From assembly GCA_021732485.1 (NCBI GenBank), contig JAKFUV010000014.1:1-63351 (forward strand): a stretch of DNA of 63,351 nt. Reading direction: 5' to 3'. The DNA comes from Hyphomicrobium sp. GTDB taxonomy: Bacteria > Pseudomonadota > Alphaproteobacteria > Rhizobiales > Hyphomicrobiaceae. The notes under the pieces are model-generated. The model was not told where the DNA came from. It made no database searches and saw nothing but the letters and a program-made list of their open reading frames with translations. Position 1 is the stretch's first letter; each line of letters opens with the position of its first letter. Shown piece by piece: positions 1-8,018 of the stretch. The position numbers and the translations under genes are program-made.

Positions 1-78
1 AAGCGCAGGCGTTCATCCATGACGGAGCATTCCTTCCACGGCATCGACACCCTCCCCTGGCCAAATCCAGGAAAAAGT

Positions 79-120
79 GTCACCCATGTCTCCGGAACAA
101 AACGTCACCTATCTCTCAGG
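79..120. repeat. Paired 17-bp direct repeat, possible insertion-sequence end remnant
   Basis: Two copies of a 17-bp motif, GTCACCCATGTCTCCGG at 79-95 and GTCACCTATCTCTCAGG at 104-120, lie 25 bp apart in the same orientation. I recall similar 'GTCACC-ATGTCTCCGG' pairs beside integrase-type insertion sequences in alphaproteobacteria, but that is memory and was not checked. No transposase is visible between the window edge and the first gene, so at most this is a trace or the edge of an element lying to the left. Confidence 0.35.
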
Positions 121-172
121 ACACACATTTATCATCCTGCCAACTCCGCCGGCGATGACTTGAAGCTGAGAC

Positions 173-1102
173 ATGCCTTCGGAGATCACAGCCGTGGATG
201 GGATCGCCTTCAAAACCGATATGACTTTCGCCTATGGCGAACCGGCGCCAATGGCGCCCGGCATCGTCCGCCTCGTTGCACCCAACGCCGGTCCCTTCAC
301 CTTCAAGGGAACCAACACCTACTTGATCGGCTCGACGTCACTTGCGGTCATCGATCCAGGACCGAGCGACGCGGCCCATCTTGCAGCGATTCTGAAAGCC
401 GCCGGCTCACGCGAGATCACGCACATTCTTGTCACGCACGCGCATCGCGACCACGTCGATGGCGTCGCCGCGCTCAAGGCTGAAACCGGTGCCATTGTGT
501 GTGCGCATCCCCGCGACCCGTCTGCGTCCCGTATCGCTGCCGAGTCGAGCCCAACTGGACGTTTCTTTGTCGACTACGATTTTGCGCCAGACCTGGCACT
601 GCATGGTGGGGACATCATCGAAGGCGGCGACTGGAGTGTGACGGCGCTGCACACACCAGGCCACGCTCCTGACCACATCTCGTTCGCACTCAACGGCCGC
701 CATACCGTATTTTCAGGCGATCATGTCATGGCTTGGAACACGTCCGTCGTGGCGCCGCCCGAAGGCCGTATGGCGGACTACATCGCCTCGCTCGAAATTT
801 TGCTTGATAGAACCGACGATGTTTTTCTGCCCGGTCACGGCGGCCGCTTGAAGGATCCCCAGCGCACCGTCAAAGCCTATCTCCTGCATCGCCGCTGGCG
901 GGAGCAGTCGGTGATTGCCGCCATCAATGCGGGCGCATCCACCATCGGCCAGATCGTGCCCGAGGTTTATCGGGGCATCGCCGCCGCCATGCGGCCCGCC
1001 GCAACACTATCGGTTCAGGCTCACGTCGAATTTCTCATTGAGCGGGGCGTCTTGGCTTGCGATCTTCCTTTGACTCCAGATCGCGTCCTGGCTGTCGTTT
1101 GA
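173..1102 (+). CDS. MBL-fold metallo-hydrolase (beta-lactamase-2/LACTB2-like)
   Basis: This 309-residue protein has the metallo-beta-lactamase fold signature THAHRDHVDG near residues 87-96, which supplies the zinc-binding histidines and aspartate. It is followed by HTPGHAPDH and SGDHVM for the remaining ligands, and by a GHGGRLKDP segment typical of LACTB2-like hydrolases. The C-terminal part resembles the winged-helix extension of that subgroup. It is a likely cytoplasmic hydrolase; substrate cannot be told and could be a thioester, a phosphodiester or RNA. The ATG at 173 has only a weak ribosome site. Its last 68 bp overlap the 3' end of the convergent DUF1499 gene. Confidence 0.85.
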   Translation: MPSEITAVDGIAFKTDMTFAYGEPAPMAPGIVRLVAPNAGPFTFKGTNTYLIGSTSLAVIDPGPSDAAHLAAILKAAGSREITHILVTHAHRDHVDGVAALKAETGAIVCAHPRDPSASRIAAESSPTGRFFVDYDFAPDLALHGGDIIEGGDWSVTALHTPGHAPDHISFALNGRHTVFSGDHVMAWNTSVVAPPEGRMADYIASLEILLDRTDDVFLPGHGGRLKDPQRTVKAYLLHRRWREQSVIAAINAGASTIGQIVPEVYRGIAAAMRPAATLSVQAHVEFLIERGVLACDLPLTPDRVLAVV

Positions 1103-1949
1103 GCCTTTGTCGATCGCCTTTGGCGATGGGTTTAGCGTCACCTGGGATCGCACTCGGTACCGACGCTTCAAGCCGGCCGACAATTTCTCGCAGAATAATT
1201 CGGATGCGTTCGACGTTCGCGCCAAAGTCATAGCGCCCGAACTGCGACGCCGACCGCACATCGATAATCGAGCCGCCACTGTCTGCGCTCGCGTCGGCGA
1301 CACGGATCGCGATGTCGTCGGCAAAGCCTAAAATAAGCGTGTAATCGGTGAATTCGATCGTCCCCGAGGTTTCGTCTTTCGTCCCCGGCGGATCCGAACT
1401 TTTTATTTTGTAGTGCAGCTTGGCCAAGGCTTGCAAAACGAGTTCATACGCTTCGTCGGGCGGGCGCGGAACGGCCAATGGCTTGATATCGGGATAGAAC
1501 CGATGCTGCAGATTGGCGAACTTATCGCCAGGATAGGCCGTCGGATTGCTGCCCGCTGACCGGCTTGCCGCGGTGGCAGCAAACTCCGGCGGCCGGTCGG
1601 TGTCGGTCGTGATGTCGTTGATCGGCGGATGCTCTTTGCTCATCACGAAAAGACTGGCCGGAATTGCCAGTAAGGCTAATGCCAGCGTCGCGCCGACGAC
1701 AATTCGAGGCGTACCTTGACGCCCCGTCATCCAAACGTCCAGCCCGGCGACCACGGCCATGACAAGCGAGAGCACGGCACCCGCTAGACTGACGGCGACG
1801 ATATTGAGCGCGATTGCGGTCGGCAGCGACAGCAACCGGTGGAGAACAAGCGTGACTGCCAAAAGCACGACGCAGAAAACTGCGAGCCGGCTCGTCCATC
1901 CGGCAAGAAACGACGGCGGCTGGTCGGCTGCATAGATTGCTCTCGCCAT
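1035..1949 (-). CDS. DUF1499 domain membrane protein
   Basis: This 304-residue protein starts with three or four hydrophobic segments (about residues 18-105). A soluble domain follows with the DUF1499 pattern: FYPDIKPL, then VPRPPDEAYELVLQAL, then a closing DVRSASQFGRYDFGANVERI. DUF1499 proteins are widespread in alphaproteobacteria and have no established biochemical role. The last 40 residues are basic and low in complexity, and this is the part that overlaps the 3' end of the neighbouring MBL gene. It is transcribed away from pdxH, which lies 122 bp upstream on the same strand. Confidence 0.8.
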   Translation of the reverse strand: MARAIYAADQPPSFLAGWTSRLAVFCVVLLAVTLVLHRLLSLPTAIALNIVAVSLAGAVLSLVMAVVAGLDVWMTGRQGTPRIVVGATLALALLAIPASLFVMSKEHPPINDITTDTDRPPEFAATAASRSAGSNPTAYPGDKFANLQHRFYPDIKPLAVPRPPDEAYELVLQALAKLHYKIKSSDPPGTKDETSGTIEFTDYTLILGFADDIAIRVADASADSGGSIIDVRSASQFGRYDFGANVERIRIILREIVGRLEASVPSAIPGDAKPIAKGDRQRLKRQPGRDLESKEDRKPRRPAQ

Positions 1950-2071
1950 GACGTTCTGCCCGACATTCCCATTTCTGCAGTCTTAGACAATCGACCGCTG
2001 CGATGCGCCGACCATAGCGCTAATTCCGTCAAAAACGAGAGTTTGCGAACACACCCGATCGCGCGGCTTCG

Positions 2072-2725
2072 CTACGGATAAAGTCGCGTGCGAGTCCATG
2101 GTTGGTCCAGCCCGGCGCGGCGAAACACGATCCTGTCGTGCAAGCGAAACGGGCGGCTCATCCAAAATTCTATTTCAACCGGTATGACGCGAAAACCCGA
2201 CCAATGCGTCGGCCGCGGAACCTCGCCGTCCGCATATTTGGCCTCGATTTTTTCCACGGCGTTTTCGAGCGTAGCCCGGCTGTCGAGCGGACGCGATTGC
2301 TGCGAAGCCCAGGCGCCGATCTGGCTGAGGCGCGGACGCGACGCGTAATAGTCGTCGGCCTCGCCATTGGCGACGATAGTCACCGGCCCGCGCACGCGCA
2401 CCTGCCGTTCAAGACTCTTCCAGTGAAAAACCAGCGCGGCTTTGGGATTCGCCACCAGTTCGCGACCCTTCGTCCCTTCGAAATTCGTGTAGAAAACAAA
2501 ACCGCGCGGATGCGCGGTAGCAGCATCAAGAGCCTTTAGCAAAACGATGCGCACGTTGGGTAATCCGTCGCTATCGACCGTTGCAACGGCCATGGCGTTC
2601 GGGTCGTTGGTTTCGGACGCGCTAGCCTCGGCGAACCAACTTTCAAACAGCGCGAACGGATCCACGGCATGCGTGAAGTCGCCTGTGCTGACGAATGCAT
2701 CATTTGGCATATCGGTCTGTGTCAT
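2072..2725 (-). CDS. pdxH: Pyridoxamine 5'-phosphate oxidase
   Basis: PdxH makes pyridoxal 5'-phosphate from PNP or PMP using FMN and oxygen, the last step of vitamin B6 synthesis and salvage. Visible signatures are [20 protein letters not shown] (FMN binding), [45 protein letters not shown], and the C-terminal family pattern [14 protein letters not shown]...TRLYP. The 217-residue length from the ATG at 2725 is normal. An in-frame TTG at 2740 is possible but sits directly on a GAGGAT sequence. The gene stands alone, and I saw no cofactor-responsive element upstream. Confidence 0.95.
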   Translation of the reverse strand: MTQTDMPNDAFVSTGDFTHAVDPFALFESWFAEASASETNDPNAMAVATVDSDGLPNVRIVLLKALDAATAHPRGFVFYTNFEGTKGRELVANPKAALVFHWKSLERQVRVRGPVTIVANGEADDYYASRPRLSQIGAWASQQSRPLDSRATLENAVEKIEAKYADGEVPRPTHWSGFRVIPVEIEFWMSRPFRLHDRIVFRRAGLDQPWTRTRLYP

Positions 2726-2890
2726 AGGCTGCTGGCTCAATCCTCAAACAAGGCATAACGCACGCTCATCTGCGGTACACGTGACGCACGCCTTAAGCGC
2801 CTAGTAACCCTCGCCCGGCATAGTCCCGAACAGTGTCGCGGTGTTTGCGGCAGCTTACCAGTTGCGTGTTCGTAGAGTGAGTAACGCGTT

Positions 2891-3334
2891 ATGTCCCAAG
2901 GTGTATCATTTTTTCCCGTGGCCGCTTCCGCATTAACGGCCTTCGCGATTGTCGCAGCCGTTTTTATGGCGCCAAGTTTTGCGCATGCGGCCGACGCTGC
3001 TGGGCCTCCCGGTTGTAGCTGCCCGGACGGCAGCGCTACGTCTTCGAAGCCAAATTTCACGCGACTATCTCCGCCGCTCGACGCCAGCGACGAGATCGCG
3101 GCGCTGCAAAGCGTGCAGTTTGCGCTAACCGAAGTTGCCGATGGATCGAGCTACGTTTGGCACCGTAGTCACGGCCGTCTGTCCGGCATCGTTCGGCCGC
3201 TGCGGTCGCACAAGGATGGCGCAGGTGCTGTCTGCAGAACCATTGTTGTCATTCTGAATGGCACAGACATTACCAAAAAAACCGAAACGACGGCATGCCG
3301 GCTGGCCGGTGGCGTTTGGCAAATTGCGGGCTGA
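2891..3334 (+). CDS. Secreted surface-antigen-like protein (RT0821-type C-terminal domain)
   Basis: This 147-residue protein has a signal peptide with a hydrophobic core at about residues 10-28 and a likely cut after SFAHAADA. A CSCPDGS stretch follows. The last 90 residues match the pattern of the '17 kDa surface antigen/RT0821' family: LQSVQFALTEVADGSSYVW, then VCRTIVVILNG, then TACRLAGGVWQIAG. That domain is common in alphaproteobacterial periplasmic or outer-membrane proteins of unknown function. No lipobox is visible, so it is probably periplasmic. It is divergent from pdxH, with 165 bp between the two starts. Confidence 0.7.
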   Translation: MSQGVSFFPVAASALTAFAIVAAVFMAPSFAHAADAAGPPGCSCPDGSATSSKPNFTRLSPPLDASDEIAALQSVQFALTEVADGSSYVWHRSHGRLSGIVRPLRSHKDGAGAVCRTIVVILNGTDITKKTETTACRLAGGVWQIAG

Positions 3335-3475
3335 CACCCCGCGATCGGGACAGGCAACGCGGCATTGACGCCCTCCCGACCGACTTCAGACTTGCTTTTT
3401 TTTATCGGAATAGGGTCAATCCGACCACGCTCGGCCTATATCGATGGTCCAGCGGTTTAGGGTTTGGAGAGGTTC

Positions 3476-3853
3476 ATGCAGTTGTCTGCGGCGCGCTACG
3501 TTTCAATCGTCGGCACCGAAGTCGTCGCGACACCGACATCGAATGACGAAGCCAAAACGGCGTTAAAAGAATTGCGCCAGAAAAAGAAAGAGTTCACTCT
3601 GCGGCGCCGGGCACTTGCCTCGCAGCAGAAAGCCGCACGCGACGCAGCTGTTCGCGCCGAGGGGAAAACGGCTCGAAAAAAACAAACAGGCTTGTTCGCA
3701 GCCGCTCGCAGCTTGTTTGGCAAAGTCAAAGCCCGCAAACCCAAACGCGATCTTGCCGAAATCGAAACCGATATGGCAGCCGTCGATGAGATCCTATTCA
3801 ATCTCGACAGTTGCGTGGTGCAGATCGAGGGCCGGTTACTGCACCAGAGCTGA
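3476..3853 (+). CDS. Hypothetical protein, basic and coiled-coil-like
   Basis: This 125-residue protein starts at the ATG at 3476, just after GGAGAGG (3466-3472); a TTG at 3464 lies inside that ribosome site and is not favoured. The middle (about residues 25-95) is rich in Lys, Arg and Ala and reads like a charged helix with runs such as LRQKKKEFTLRRRAL. The end is acidic and leucine-rich (LAEIETDMAAVDEILFNLD). I do not recognise a family. There is no signal peptide or membrane segment. A role binding nucleic acid or protein is possible but unsupported. Confidence 0.5.
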   Translation: MQLSAARYVSIVGTEVVATPTSNDEAKTALKELRQKKKEFTLRRRALASQQKAARDAAVRAEGKTARKKQTGLFAAARSLFGKVKARKPKRDLAEIETDMAAVDEILFNLDSCVVQIEGRLLHQS

Positions 3854-4160
3854 CCGGGGAAAACGGGTCATTGGGCTGCCCAACCCACCTTCAATAAAGT
3901 GACGGCCCAAGGCGCGGCATCCGCGCACGCGCCAGCTATTTCCTTGACTTAGCGGCCGAACACCGGCAATTGGACAACATTGCTCTTCGATGGCGCTCGG
4001 GTCTTCGTGCCACTCAAAAGCGTTGCTAACCAACGCGCTCGACCCTGCATCCTGATCAATCCTTACGGAAAAGGCCACACCCCGACAGCGCCGGTGTGGG
4101 CCATGGGACGAGAACCCCGGCACATGGTGCGCGGGCCTCGAAGCCCTTGGGAAACTTACT
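3854..4160 (+). promoter_or_regulatory. Leader region of the DEAD-box helicase gene, with a hairpin at 4073-4102
   Basis: No convincing gene occupies these 307 bp. GGCCACACC at 4073-4081 pairs with GGTGTGGGCC at 4093-4102 (one bulged G), forming a stable hairpin about 60 nt before the helicase start, with no T tract behind it. A 66-codon reading frame (3980-4180) runs through it but has no family features and looks incidental. Known DEAD-box helicase genes often have long, temperature- or autoregulated leaders. Regulation here is inferred only from the length and the hairpin. Confidence 0.35.
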
Positions 4161-6050
4161 TTGATAGACCAAACTTTTGAGGCGTTCGGCTTTGCTGAAC
4201 CCCTTTCGCGCGCGCTCACGCAGTGCGGCTACGCAACCCCCACGCCGATTCAAGTTCAGGCCCTGCCACCCCAGCTCGAAGGCCGCGACCTCCTCGGCCT
4301 GGCTGAAACGGGATCTGGCAAAACGGCAACGTTCCTGCTGCCCATCTTGCAGAAAATGGCAGCCAACCCCGTCGAACTAAACTGGAAGCAGGTTTCAGCG
4401 CTGATCTTGGCGCCAACGCGTGAACTCGCGATTCAAATCGACGCTGAAGCCGCGAGTTTGTCGCGCAACATGAACATTCGCCGCGCAGTCGTGCTTGGCG
4501 GCGTAAGCAAGGGTCCGCAGATCAATGCCCTCAAGCGCGGGGTTCATATCCTCGTCGCCACCCCCGGCCGTCTTCTCGACCACGTCAACATGCGCAGCTG
4601 CGATTTGTCAGGCGTTCACACGCTCGTGCTTGATGAAGCCGATCGCATGTTCGACATGGGCTTCATTCGCGACATCAAGAAAATCGTCTCGATGATTCCG
4701 ATGAAACGCCGCACGGCGCTGTTCTCGGCAACCATGCCGACTGAGATCAAGAAGTTCGCCTATGACGTTCTGCAAGACCCCTATCGCGTCGACCTGTCGA
4801 CCAAGTCGATGGTCGTCGACCGGATCGACCAGAAGGTAATGATTGTTCGGACCGCTGAAAAGCAGAGCCGCTTGCATACGATCCTTGCGGATCCCGAAGC
4901 CCAGCGCGTCATCGTGTTCACGCGCACCAAGCGTGGCGCTGACCGCGTTGCTGAACGGCTCGCCATGGCCAGCATCAGCGCGTCGGCCTTCCACGGAAAC
5001 AAAGCACAAAACGCGCGCCAGCGGGCGTTGAATGACTTCATGCAAGGGCATGTCCGCGTCCTCGTTGCAACGGACATTGCTGCACGCGGCATCGATGTTT
5101 CCAACATCACGCACGTCATCAACTTCGACATGCCGCTCGATCCTGAAACCTACGTCCACCGCGTTGGCCGCACGGCCCGCAAGGGGACCAGCGGCATCGC
5201 CATCTCGCTGTGTGACCCTTCAGAACGTCCCGAGATCGTCGCCATCGAACGGATGATGAAGCAGAAGATCGACGTCATTGAAGATGTCGGCGGCGACATT
5301 CTTCCGATGCCGGAGAAACGTCCGCATCATTCGCATGACGCGCCGCGCCGTGAAGGCGCGCACCGCAAGGGCCCGCGCCAGGAACGTGGACCCATGCGCG
5401 GCCAAGATCGTGGCCAGAGCCATGGTCGTAGTTCGGAAGGCCGTACCTTTGATCGCCATGACGACCGCCGCGGCGGTCGTGATGACAGCGCTCCGACACG
5501 GTCCGGCGGTTTCAACCCGGCCGACACGCTGACGCGCGGCCGCCCTGACGCTGACCGCAACGCTCCCCAGCGTGCCTCAGCCCCGCGGCCTCCGCGCGCC
5601 GAAGGCGATCGCCCCGATCGCCGTTCAGCTCATGCGCATGGATCGCGGCCTGAAGGTGCCAGAGACGGCGCCAGAGACGGTGCGAGACATGTTGGACGCG
5701 ACGGTGGACGTGACGATGCGCGCCACCAGGGTCCGCGCCGGGATAACGCTCCGGATGACGGCCGCCCATCACGGCACGCGCGTGGCGACGCCCGTCACGA
5801 CGATCGCCGCAGCGAACGGCCCTCACAGGGTGGCGCTGGCGCGCATCCAGCGGCCAAGCCACAATCGCATCACGCCAGCGGCAAGCCGCAGCGCGATGGA
5901 CATCGCAGCGACGCGGCACGGCCAGACCAAAAGCGTACCGGTGACGCCAACTGGCACGGCCAGCAGCCGCCAAAATTTTTAAAGCAGCGCGAGACGTCAC
6001 AGAGCGAAGCGGTCCGTCCTGGCCGCCCCGATCGAAAACCTGCGGCCTAA
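4161..6050 (+). CDS. rhlE: DEAD-box RNA helicase, RhlE type, with a long disordered basic tail
   Basis: This 629-residue ATP-dependent RNA helicase acts in ribosome assembly or RNA decay. The Q motif (F9, PTPIQ 27-31) is followed by Walker A AETGSGKT (48-55), PTRELA, TPGR, DEAD near 157, SAT, ARGIDV and HRVGRTAR near 332, so the core is complete by about residue 385. The remaining 240 or so residues are low complexity, rich in Arg, Asp, Gly and His (for example GARDGARDGARHVGRDGGRD), and presumably disordered and RNA-binding. The start is a TTG at 4161. No ATG occurs before the Q motif, so the start is probable rather than certain. A strong terminator follows. Confidence 0.92.
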   Translation: MIDQTFEAFGFAEPLSRALTQCGYATPTPIQVQALPPQLEGRDLLGLAETGSGKTATFLLPILQKMAANPVELNWKQVSALILAPTRELAIQIDAEAASLSRNMNIRRAVVLGGVSKGPQINALKRGVHILVATPGRLLDHVNMRSCDLSGVHTLVLDEADRMFDMGFIRDIKKIVSMIPMKRRTALFSATMPTEIKKFAYDVLQDPYRVDLSTKSMVVDRIDQKVMIVRTAEKQSRLHTILADPEAQRVIVFTRTKRGADRVAERLAMASISASAFHGNKAQNARQRALNDFMQGHVRVLVATDIAARGIDVSNITHVINFDMPLDPETYVHRVGRTARKGTSGIAISLCDPSERPEIVAIERMMKQKIDVIEDVGGDILPMPEKRPHHSHDAPRREGAHRKGPRQERGPMRGQDRGQSHGRSSEGRTFDRHDDRRGGRDDSAPTRSGGFNPADTLTRGRPDADRNAPQRASAPRPPRAEGDRPDRRSAHAHGSRPEGARDGARDGARHVGRDGGRDDARHQGPRRDNAPDDGRPSRHARGDARHDDRRSERPSQGGAGAHPAAKPQSHHASGKPQRDGHRSDAARPDQKRTGDANWHGQQPPKFLKQRETSQSEAVRPGRPDRKPAA

Positions 6051-6076
6051 GTCGCGACTTTGATACCGACACGAGA

Positions 6077-6106
6077 AAGGCCGGGGCGATGACCCCGGCC
6101 TTTTTT
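6077..6106 (+). terminator. Rho-independent terminator after the DEAD-box helicase gene
   Basis: AAGGCCGGGG (6077-6086), a 6-nt loop and CCCCGGCCTT (6093-6102) form a perfect 10-bp stem followed by a T run through 6106. It sits 27 bp after the helicase stop codon. The convergent LTXXQ gene ends at 6153, so the GC stem may help terminate both transcripts, although only the plus strand has the T tract directly after the stem. Confidence 0.92.
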
Positions 6107-6152
6107 AATCGTGTGGCGCATTAGCGGCGCGATCAGCCTTGTTTAAGGCACA

Positions 6153-6833
6153 TCAGTTTTGTTTGGCTGGAGCGTCACCGGCATCGCCGTCGCGGTTCTG
6201 CGGCCCCGTGTCATCACCGTCCGCAGTTTTGCCGCCGTCACGATCGCCCTGCTTCCAACCGTCGTGCGACTTGCCGTGATGGCCGCCCCATCCACCGTGC
6301 GCCATGCGCGGGCCTTTGCCGCGCGGACCACCGAAGCCAGGCGCAAGATCACGAATCAAAGGCCGCAGTACGTCCTTTTGATCGTCGCTGAGCGCCACAT
6401 AAAATGGCTTGAACGCGGCTGTGAAAGCTTTCATCCGATCCGCCCGCTGCGACAGTTCCGTGCTCATCTTGTCGAACCGTTCGGCGAGATCGCCGCGCCG
6501 GCGCGTCTCACCTGTCGGACCCGAAGACTTTGCCGCGTCACTATTCGCTTTACGCTCATCGCGCATTTTTTGGCGTTCAGAGATTTTGTCCTGCCGCGCT
6601 TTGAACTCGTTGCGCACTTCGACTTCGACACTCGCCCAAAGCTTGTCTTGCTCCGGCGTCAGTTTAAGTGCCGTCTTCGCCATCGCAAGGCGTCCCTCAT
6701 CGAGACGCGCGCGCGTTTCAGCTGACATGCGATGCCAGCCCGAATGCTCGTAGGTCTTCGCGATCGCGACGGTTGTTGGAATGGCGACGACGGCGGCCAG
6801 CGCCAGCCACGCGCCTCGAGATAACTTGATCAT
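6153..6833 (-). CDS. Periplasmic LTXXQ (Spy/CpxP-like) protein
   Basis: This 226-residue protein has an N-terminal signal peptide (hydrophobic about residues 8-24, cut near VAIAKT). Two LTXXQ-type motifs, LTPEQ near residue 58 and LSDDQ near 149, lie in an all-helical, highly charged body, as in Spy and CpxP periplasmic chaperone or stress proteins. The tail is rich in Gly, His and Asp (GGWGGHHGKSHDGW), a possible metal-binding feature. The start is well supported by GAGGAG seven bases before the ATG. The specific function is unknown. Envelope-stress chaperone is the family expectation. Confidence 0.8.
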   Translation of the reverse strand: MIKLSRGAWLALAAVVAIPTTVAIAKTYEHSGWHRMSAETRARLDEGRLAMAKTALKLTPEQDKLWASVEVEVRNEFKARQDKISERQKMRDERKANSDAAKSSGPTGETRRRGDLAERFDKMSTELSQRADRMKAFTAAFKPFYVALSDDQKDVLRPLIRDLAPGFGGPRGKGPRMAHGGWGGHHGKSHDGWKQGDRDGGKTADGDDTGPQNRDGDAGDAPAKQN

Positions 6834-6952
6834 GCGATGTCTCCTCTACCTTAGGCCAGCCAAGAGTCGGGGGGAGAATGGCTCCTGCTGCCTGCCACGC
6901 GTCGATAACGCGCCCCGAGAGGAAATCCGTCGCAACGCTTGTCAAACGGCGG

Positions 6953-7759
6953 TCAGCGAATAGCGCGGTCGAGATTTTTGGCGTCCGCCAAGCCCTTGGC
7001 GCGATCCAAACCTATGACACCAGTCAAATTCGCCCCGTCGAAATCAGCACCGGAGACGTCTGCGCCTGAAAAATTGGCGCCTGAAAAATTCGTTTTCGTA
7101 AAATCGCATCCCGCCAAATTTGCATCGGTCAGGTTGGCATCGCGGAATTCGGAAAAGCGCAGCATGGCGGTGCTAAGGTCGGCCCCAACCAGAATTGCAC
7201 CTGAGAAGTTTGAGCTGTTGATCACCGCCCGCGAGCGGTAGGTACCCCACGTCGGCACGAGGCGGCCAAGCCGGGCCCGGGTGAGATTGGCGTTCGAGAA
7301 ATTGGCGCCATCAAGACGCGCCGCGATGTGCGCGTCGGTCAAGTCGGCTCCAACGAACAGCGGTGCATCGGCTGCCTGTGGTTCAGTGGTCAAATGCGCC
7401 GTCACGGTCAGCAGGGTTGCGCCTTTGAGATTTGCCCCCGACAAGTCGGCTCGTGACAGACTGCTGCGATCCAGACGGGCATTCAACAAATTGCTTCCAA
7501 CGAGCCGCGCCCGCGTCAGATCGCTGCCATACAGATTTGTGCCAGCCAGATTGGCTTGTTTGAAATCCAGGCCGGCGAGATCCAAAAAACTCAAATCTTT
7601 GCCAGCATAATCAGCCGGTGTTGCGGCGGTGGCGCGGAACAACGTCTGCGTCACGTCGTGCGCCGAGACATCGGCCGCGCGGGTCGACGGGGCGAAAACA
7701 AAAAGAACGAGAAGCACGATAAGGAAGCGCACGAGGACCTGCGATTTTGGAAGCCACAT
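6953..7759 (-). CDS. Secreted pentapeptide-repeat protein
   Basis: This 268-residue protein has a signal peptide (hydrophobic residues about 10-27, cut near TRAADV). Most of the rest is built of A(D/N)LXX pentapeptide repeats, for example LDFKQANLAG, LTRARLVGSN, LSRADLSGANL and FSGANFSGADVSGADF, which predict a right-handed quadrilateral beta-helix. The repeats are interrupted around residues 118-135 and 168-182. The family includes gyrase-protecting proteins, but those are cytoplasmic. Export argues for another role, perhaps structural in the periplasm. AGGATCGT before the ATG supports the start. Confidence 0.85.
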   Translation of the reverse strand: MWLPKSQVLVRFLIVLLVLFVFAPSTRAADVSAHDVTQTLFRATAATPADYAGKDLSFLDLAGLDFKQANLAGTNLYGSDLTRARLVGSNLLNARLDRSSLSRADLSGANLKGATLLTVTAHLTTEPQAADAPLFVGADLTDAHIAARLDGANFSNANLTRARLGRLVPTWGTYRSRAVINSSNFSGAILVGADLSTAMLRFSEFRDANLTDANLAGCDFTKTNFSGANFSGADVSGADFDGANLTGVIGLDRAKGLADAKNLDRAIR

Positions 7760-8018
7760 ACGATCCTAAACGATGACGCTCGCACAACCGACTTGTTTTT
7801 CCTCGAAACCGCCGATCCGACGCGTCGTCGCATCTGTCAGTTGCCCATGGTAGTGCCAAAACAGCATGGCGCGATCGCAACACAGGGTTGCCGAATTGCA
7901 TATAACAATCCGTGGAGCGACGGCGCCCCTTTATCCGATGGGTCTGCCGATGGCATAACCGACGCCAAGGTTCGGCCGGCAACAACGGCCAGGCTTGCGA
8001 AAAGGGGTGGATTTGCCG
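7760..8018. promoter_or_regulatory. Divergent intergenic region between the pentapeptide-repeat and YiiX-like genes
   Basis: These 259 bp separate two divergently transcribed genes and must hold both promoters. I see no hairpin terminator, clear operator or small gene. The ribosome site AAGGGG at 8003-8008 belongs to the downstream gene. Confidence 0.4.

Noticed and set aside
3980..4180. Small 66-codon frame in the leader of the DEAD-box helicase gene
   Set aside because: No ribosome site, no family features, and it overlaps the helicase start in another frame. A leader peptide remains possible but is unsupported.
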